Assembly (NCBI GenBank): GCA_000729835.1
Contig: JFHB01000007.1
Coordinates: 1 to 64,000, forward strand
DNA from: Atkinsonella hypoxylon
Taxonomy: Eukaryota; Ascomycota; Sordariomycetes; Hypocreales; Clavicipitaceae
DNA: 64,000 nt
Direction: 5' to 3'
The notes beneath the pieces were generated by a model, which saw only the letters and a program-made list of their open reading frames with translations, made no database searches and was not told the origin of the DNA. Below are positions 58,926 to 64,000 of the stretch, piece after piece. Position 1 is the stretch's first letter; each line of letters begins with the position of its first letter. A program made the position numbers and the translations under genes.

Positions 58926-59895
58926 ATCTGATCCAATTTCACTAGTGTGGTTCTACTTGTCTTTCGCGTTCTGAGCCTACTATTCGAGTAGAGCTATCTT
59001 TTTCATCCATGACGAATGTGGCTTGACGAAAGGTGATAGATGAAACTACCCGTCGAGCATTTACGACAACAAATCAGATGAACAAGCAGGGTAACCGTGA
59101 GGAGAAGATGTATTTACGCATTCTCTGCTCACAATGGCGGGATTCGGAAAAGATTGAGAACGAACTTTACGAGTTAGGTTAGTTGGACATGGCTGGAACG
59201 AAGAAAAAGTAAGGGAGAGCAAAATAATGACGGGCTTCAATTTGTGCAGTAACGGCGGCTATTAGCGGATGGCCCGCCAGATCCAATTCTGTGTTGGTCT
59301 TGGCGGAATCAAAAATCCCGCCATCGCCAAGCGTAGATACCTTACGTTAGCGATGAAGGAGGGCAACTAAACCAAAGTTTGACAGCGCATCCTTCCGTTA
59401 AGACTCCAGGACGAGGAACTACGAGAGATGTACGATTGTCAGGATGCAAGTTTATATTTTTATTGTAATTGATGATTGAAACCAAGTTTCCTTAGTGTTG
59501 TCGGAGCTTAGCATGCGCTTGTGAAGGTGATTGTGAAAGTAATAGCAAGCATGCTGTTCACGAAAGGGTGGTAAAAACGCATGAATGATGGCGGAAAAGC
59601 AAATTACTCGGACTGCAAAGAACTGTTGGCACTTTGAAGATGAAGATGGAAAATGCAAAGAGGAAAGAGAAAAGGAAACATAAGTAACTAAATAAATCAA
59701 TATAAGGATTAAAATTGTGTTGAACGCTTATATACGCCACAGCATTCCGTTATTGTCTTCATATTATACAACGCATCCAGCCATCATTGCGTCTCATTCC
59801 CTACATGACTAGGAAAGTGGAGAATACTTCATTCGTCCGCTCCTCATGTTATGCCATACATGTTGACATGGAATATTTTGTTCGCTCCTTCAAGT
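58926..59895. other. Intergenic region between convergent SR and pex11 genes
   Basis: Both neighbours end here. No gene, repeat or RNA is recognised; the part from 59450 to 59760 is AT-rich. Confidence 0.5.
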
Positions 59896-60769
59896 TTAAG
59901 CGGTCTTCTTCCACTGGCTGTACACGCCAATCAAACTGCTCAAGGTACCGGCGAGGCCGACGAAGCCGTCATCGAAGCCAACCCAGCCAAGGGCAGAGGC
60001 GGGAACGGCGAGATCACAGAGATCAGAGATGAGCTGAAGCTGGCTGGCGGACCGTTCACTGAACACGGTGTGTGTGAGTAGAATTGATATTTACCGGATG
60101 ATGATGTTTGACAACCACATATCAGATTATACTTTTTAGTTTGAGGAAAGGGCAAGATTGGCTCTCATTATTAAGACCAAGCGGGGTGTAAAGTAAACAG
60201 GGACAAGGGGAGATAAATCAGACTTACAGAGAAATCCGCTTGCTCTCAACGACACCCTCGCCATCCTTGCGATCAATCCTGGCCTCACGCTGCTTCAACT
60301 GATATTGCGTGTACAGCTGGGAGGCAATGCTGAAGACGAGGCCCATGGCCCAGAACCTATAACCGTAAGCCTGCATTTTCTTGGCGCCCTCCCACTTCTT
60401 GATGCCAGCGGCGTCAGGCATGGCGGCCGAGTCAAAGGTCAGGTAGCCGGCGTAGCCAATCTGGCGACCGATGGCGGCGTAGCGCAAGAAGCCATCGAGG
60501 GACTTGGCATCGGCGGCCACGACGGCGGCCTTGAGATGCTCCACGTTCTTGCCGACGCGGAGGATCTTGCGCGTCAGGCCAAACTGCTTCTTGGTGACGT
60601 CCCAGGGGGCAATCTGGGCCTTGGTCGCGTTGGTGCGGAGGAGATACCAGGCGTAGAAGCGGGCAAAGTATTGGATCGTGCGGAGGAGCTTGTCGCGGCC
60701 GACGGTGGTGGCGACGAAGCGCAGGTAGTGCGCTACGGTGGGATGGTAGGCGAGGGTGTCGACGACCAT
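59896..60769 (-). CDS. pex11: Peroxisomal membrane protein Pex11
   Basis: Pex11 elongates peroxisomal membrane before fission and sets peroxisome number. On the minus strand exons 60769-60228 and 60058-59896 give 234 residues, the family norm. The N-terminus has D-T-L-A-Y-H-P-T-V and G-R-D-K-L-L-R-T-I-Q-Y-F-A-R-F, the amphipathic membrane-bending helix. V-G-K-N-V-E-H-L-K-A and R-Q-I-G-Y-A-G-Y-L-T-F-D follow. The second exon, joined in phase 2 after R-I-S, supplies D-L-A-V-P-A-S-A-L-G-W and G-L-A-G-T-L-S-S-L-I-G-V-Y, the conserved C-terminal segment. Stopping at the end of the first frame (60224) would lose it. The start at 60769 is preferred because the 53 upstream codons look like leader. 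Its neighbour is fbp1, divergently transcribed. Confidence 0.94.
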
Positions 60770-61536
60770 TGTGACGATAATTTTCTTTTTTTTTTCCCTT
60801 TCCTTTTGTTGCAGAGTGACGGGGAGGACAGGGGATAGGATGGAAAGGGCGCGTATATGCCTGGGATGCTGCGTCTTTATTGTCACGCAAGCCGTGGACC
60901 AGAAACCCAAACTCACATGCCGAGGCATGGTCAGGCTTTCCCACCCTTGGGGAAGGAGGCCTGGCCAGGTGGCACCTGCCTTGCTTGGGAGGCTTCGCTG
61001 CAGTTGATAGCCTCAGCCGGAGAAATGGCCTCCCGTGCTTCCGCTCCCCAGCCACAGCAGCCAGGAAAGCATACTCCGTAGGTAGCAATGCTTTTCCCAT
61101 CTTTTCCTCATCCGAAAAGTCAAGATGGATAGATTCCATAGATTCCCCAGGACACTGAGCGCGCCATGGCCACAACCCGGGAAATCCTCTTGCGGCACAG
61201 GGCCTACGACTCCACATGCCCACTATACCGTAACCGTGAGCTCCGTCCATCTCCCATCGCATCGCGACAATACCCCGCGCTGCCCCTCCCACCGAGGTTC
61301 GCTTAGCTTCGCGGCTCAGGCTCCCCGACAGCAGCCGATCGATCACGAGACAGACGTCAAGTCAGTCCCCGTCTTGGCTTGCGCTGTATTGTAGCTGGGC
61401 ATTTTCCCATCGGATCCGGAAATTTTCAGACAGACTTCTTCGCTCTCATCCTCTTTGCAGAGACGTCATACCCGGTTTATTCTTTTCTGCTCCTTTCCCA
61501 CGATCTCATTGTTGGACCACGACGTCATAGGCAATC
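60770..61536. promoter_or_regulatory. Divergent promoter between pex11 and fbp1
   Basis: The 767-bp region between the two start codons is C/T-rich toward fbp1 and carries TACTCCGTA at 61072-61080. No gene is supported inside it. Confidence 0.5.
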
Positions 61537-62780
61537 ATGGCGGATAATAGCAATGGCGAAAAGGTGAATACCAACATTGTCACTTTGACACGGTTCTTGA
61601 ACGAGGAGCAGACCAAGCACAAGGAGGCCAGTGGTGATTTCACGTACGTATCACTCTTTCCGCACACCCCCTACCCCCCCCCCCCCCGGATGAGTCGAGG
61701 CAACGTTCCTATATTGAGCCTCAAATCTTTCTTTCGCCCTAGTCTGCTCTGCCACGCCCTGCAGTTCTCCTTCAAGTCCATCGCTTACTACATCCGACGC
61801 GCCACGCTCGTCAACCTCACCGGCCTGGCTGGCTCGTCCAACACGACGGGCGACGAGCAGAAGAAGCTGGACGTCATCTCCAATGACCTCTTCATCGAGG
61901 CCATGCGCTCATCCGGCAAGTGCGCGCTTCTCGTGTCGGAGGAGGAAGAGGACGTCATCTTCTTCGACAAGGCCAGCGGAGCCCGCTACGCTGTAGCGTG
62001 TGACCCCATCGACGGCTCCTCCAATCTCGACGCCGGCGTCTCCGTCGGTACCATCTTTGCCATCCACAAGCTGCCCGAGGGGTCCAGGGGCTCCAAGGCC
62101 GACATCCTCAAGCCGGGCACCGAGCTCGTCGCCGCCGGTTTCACCATGTACGGCGCCTCGGCCCAGCTCGTCCTCACCATGAAGGATAGCTCCGTTAACG
62201 GCTTCACGCTCGACAACGGCATCGGCGAGTTCATCCTCACTCATCCCAACATGCGCATTCCCAAGAGCAGGGCCATCTACTCTGTCAATGAGGGCAACTC
62301 GCTGTACTGGAAGGAGAACACAATCGGCTATTTCAATTCCCTGAAGCAAGCTCAGCCGGATGGCAAGCCGTACTCTTCGAGATACATTGGATCCATGGTT
62401 GCAGATGCTTATCGAACTCTGCTTTACGGCGGCATCTTTGCTTACCCCGCCGATAAGAAGAGCCCCAAGGGAAAGCTGCGTATCTTGTATGAATGTGCTC
62501 CCATGGCTATGGTTTTTGAAAATGGTACGTTCATCCTTCTCTTTCCACTTTGTCATCATGCCTTTCTACAGCCCCATATTCTAAGCTCTGCTGTTTCCTA
62601 TCTTTGGCCACGACCAGCAGTCATGTTCCTTACTAATATTCAATGGTAGCCGGCGGCCAAGCTGTTGACAGCAATATGAAGCGTATGATGGACGTTATCC
62701 CCGAGCACATCCACGATCGCTCTGGTATTTTCATGGGCAGCTTTGACGAGATTGAAAAGGTCAAGAACTTCCACAAGTAA
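61537..62780 (+). CDS. fbp1: Fructose-1,6-bisphosphatase
   Basis: This cytosolic enzyme hydrolyses fructose 1,6-bisphosphate to fructose 6-phosphate, a committed step of gluconeogenesis. Exons 61537-61643, 61743-62524 and 62650-62780 give 339 residues. C-D-P-I-D-G-S-S-N-L-D near residues 124-134 binds the metal ions. K-L-R-I-L-Y-E-C-A-P-M-A near 279-290 is the family signature. S-N-D-L-F near 80 and Y-I-G-S-M-V-A-D near 255 also match. Intron 1 contains 14 consecutive C residues (61674-61687), and intron 2 has TACTAAT close to its acceptor. The last exon restores F-E-N-A-G-G-Q-A. The gene is complete and looks functional. Confidence 0.96.
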
Positions 62781-63190
62781 AAATAGGCCACAATAATAAT
62801 ACAACGAGGATCCGAGTGTTTTGGCTATTTGGGTGACATAACATGGCATGGCATATGTAGAGAATGGGAGGTGCAAGTTCTTTTGAAAAAGAAGCAACGA
62901 CGCATATTTGTTGTGTGCGCCGCATCTGACACGTGAATGATGGATGACATGAGCTTGAATTGAGTATTGGTCTATACCTTATTGTTTAAGGTCCAAAGCT
63001 CAAGTTGAGACACCTTGCCATTGACCATGCATAATGGCATGATAGAGAAGTCGCAGTAATATCTTATGACGCTAGCCACGGCAGCGCGAAAGGCTATCTA
63101 TTCTCCTATAGAGCCCGCAATTCCACCCACCCAGATTTTTGCAGCGCACCCACAGAAGCAACATTTCTGCAATCCCACGGCCGGCAGATT
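62781..63190. other. Intergenic region between convergent fbp1 and DUF1295 gene
   Basis: The 410-bp 3' flank of both genes shows no gene or recognised signal. Confidence 0.5.
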
Positions 63191-63964
63191 CTACCACAAC
63201 CTGGGGACAAGCCTAGGCGTGTTCTGCTTCCACTCCTGATACGCCTTGTTGTCCCTGAATCTCTCGTCGTGGCGCGCCTCCGTCAGCGGGATGCCAGAGA
63301 CCTTGAGGAGGAGGAAGCTCGAAAAAGCAGGGGCCGTGAACGAAAGCGCCGTCGTCGCCAGGATGCCCGCTGGGCCGGACAAGCCCAAGGCGACTTGGAC
63401 GGGCTTGAGGGCCAGCGCGCCGGCTGCGGTGGTGGCGAGGCCGGTCCAGAGGGAGATTTCGCCGAAGTAATGGGGGAAGCGGCTGCAGCAAAAGATGAGC
63501 ATGGGTCATTTTCAATCGTTGCACAACTGCCTCGAGTGATCACGCGCGGTCCAAATGAACTAGTACACCCAGCAAGATGGAGGAGAAATCACGCACGCAG
63601 GAAAGACCAAAAAAAAAAAAAACATACCATACGGAGTACAAGCCCTTGCAGAAAAACAGCTCATCATGCTCCTTCCTCCGCCTCCCCTCCGCCCACCTAC
63701 TCCTCTGCGCATCCGCAAGCGCCTCCATCGCAAAGCCCCCAGCCCAGACGCCCATGCCCAGCACATCCGTAGCCGCAAGAGGCGGAAGCGCCGCCCAGGC
63801 CGTCGCCGGGACAGCATTGACCGCCATGACAGGCATCATCATGAGCGAAACCCACAGCGCCTGCACCAAGAACGACGCCGCAAAGCGAAGAGGTTGCCCA
63901 CGGAGCTCCTGGAAGCGAGCATCATGGCCGTCCTTGGCGATCCGCCCAGCGAGGTAGTATCCCA
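63191..63964 (-). CDS. DUF1295 / steroid 5-alpha-reductase-like membrane protein, 5' part missing
   Basis: Two exons on the minus strand are visible: 63964-63628 and 63482-63191. An acceptor (GTACAG) just right of 63964 shows that the gene continues beyond the window. Hydrophobic helices alternate with family motifs: R-I-A-K-D-G-H-D-A-R-F-Q-E-L in the first exon, and R-F-P-H-Y-F-G-E-I-S-L-W-T-G, the strongest signature (H-P-N-Y-F-G-E in relatives), at the start of the second. The end reads R-F-R-D-N-K-A-Y-Q-E-W-K, the common DUF1295 C-terminus. The exon joint creates V-C-R-F-P in phase 2. The fold resembles NADPH-dependent steroid and sterol reductases; the substrate is unknown. Confidence 0.82.
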
Positions 63965-64000
63965 CTGTACGCGTTTCAGTCTCGGAAGAAAAAGGTTCAT

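Noticed and set aside
58498..58974. Long overlapping frames in the SR gene tail (both strands)
   Set aside because: They are shadows of the Arg/Gly-rich repeat coding; the RS/RGG frame continues RRM2 through correct splice sites.
60432..61346. 304-codon frame overlapping pex11 on the same strand
   Set aside because: It is Arg/Pro-rich out-of-frame translation of GC-rich pex11 codons; the Pex11 frame matches its family along its full length.

Overview
The window comes from a filamentous ascomycete (Pezizomycotina; probably Sordariomycetes, perhaps Hypocreales, which is an inference from gene style). Genes carry short introns of about 55-110 bp with GT-AG borders, proteins match fungal families (GEL glucanosyltransferase, CPC1, Mdm1, Pex11, Trm8), and repeats are AT-rich and full of TAG/TAA stops, the mark of repeat-induced point mutation (RIP). 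There are two sharply different halves.

Positions 1-30982 are one block of RIP-degraded LTR retrotransposons nested inside each other. Reading LTR ends and 5-bp target-site duplications (TSDs) gives this order: an old Ty1/Copia copy (O; its 3' LTR ends at 30982) received a minus-strand Ty3/Gypsy copy (G; right edge 12557, running off the left edge) and a second Copia copy (A; 12658-28332, TSD ACTTC). Copia copy D (1974-9799, minus strand, TSD ACTAC) sits inside G, and copy B (16152-24011, TSD GGTTT) sits inside A. No intact gene is left in this half.

From 30983 the base composition returns to normal and eleven recognisable genes follow: a GPI-anchored GH72 glucanosyltransferase, a Taz1/TRF-type telomere protein, an MFS transporter (minus), a broken small secreted-protein gene (minus), the amino-acid starvation regulator CPC1 (minus), a CCDC174-like nuclear protein (minus), homoserine dehydrogenase, tRNA m7G methyltransferase Trm8, the PXA-RGS-PX protein Mdm1, an SR-type splicing factor, Pex11 (minus), fructose-1,6-bisphosphatase, and the 3' part of a DUF1295 membrane protein (minus), which leaves the window on the right. 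I count the broken gene and the partial gene in addition to the eleven.

Functional links are loose, as usual in fungal chromosomes. CPC1 and homoserine dehydrogenase lie 3.2 kb apart and belong to the same regulon in other fungi; both have a TGACTCA-type site upstream. Pex11 and fructose-1,6-bisphosphatase are divergent neighbours, and both are typically needed for growth on fatty acids or other gluconeogenic carbon. The most interesting single locus is cpc1: its reading frame stays open for 248 codons upstream of the first in-frame AUG and has AUG uORFs, which points to non-AUG initiation. No tRNA, rRNA or CRISPR was seen. All splice sites were chosen by eye from frame, consensus and family conservation; no alignment was run.
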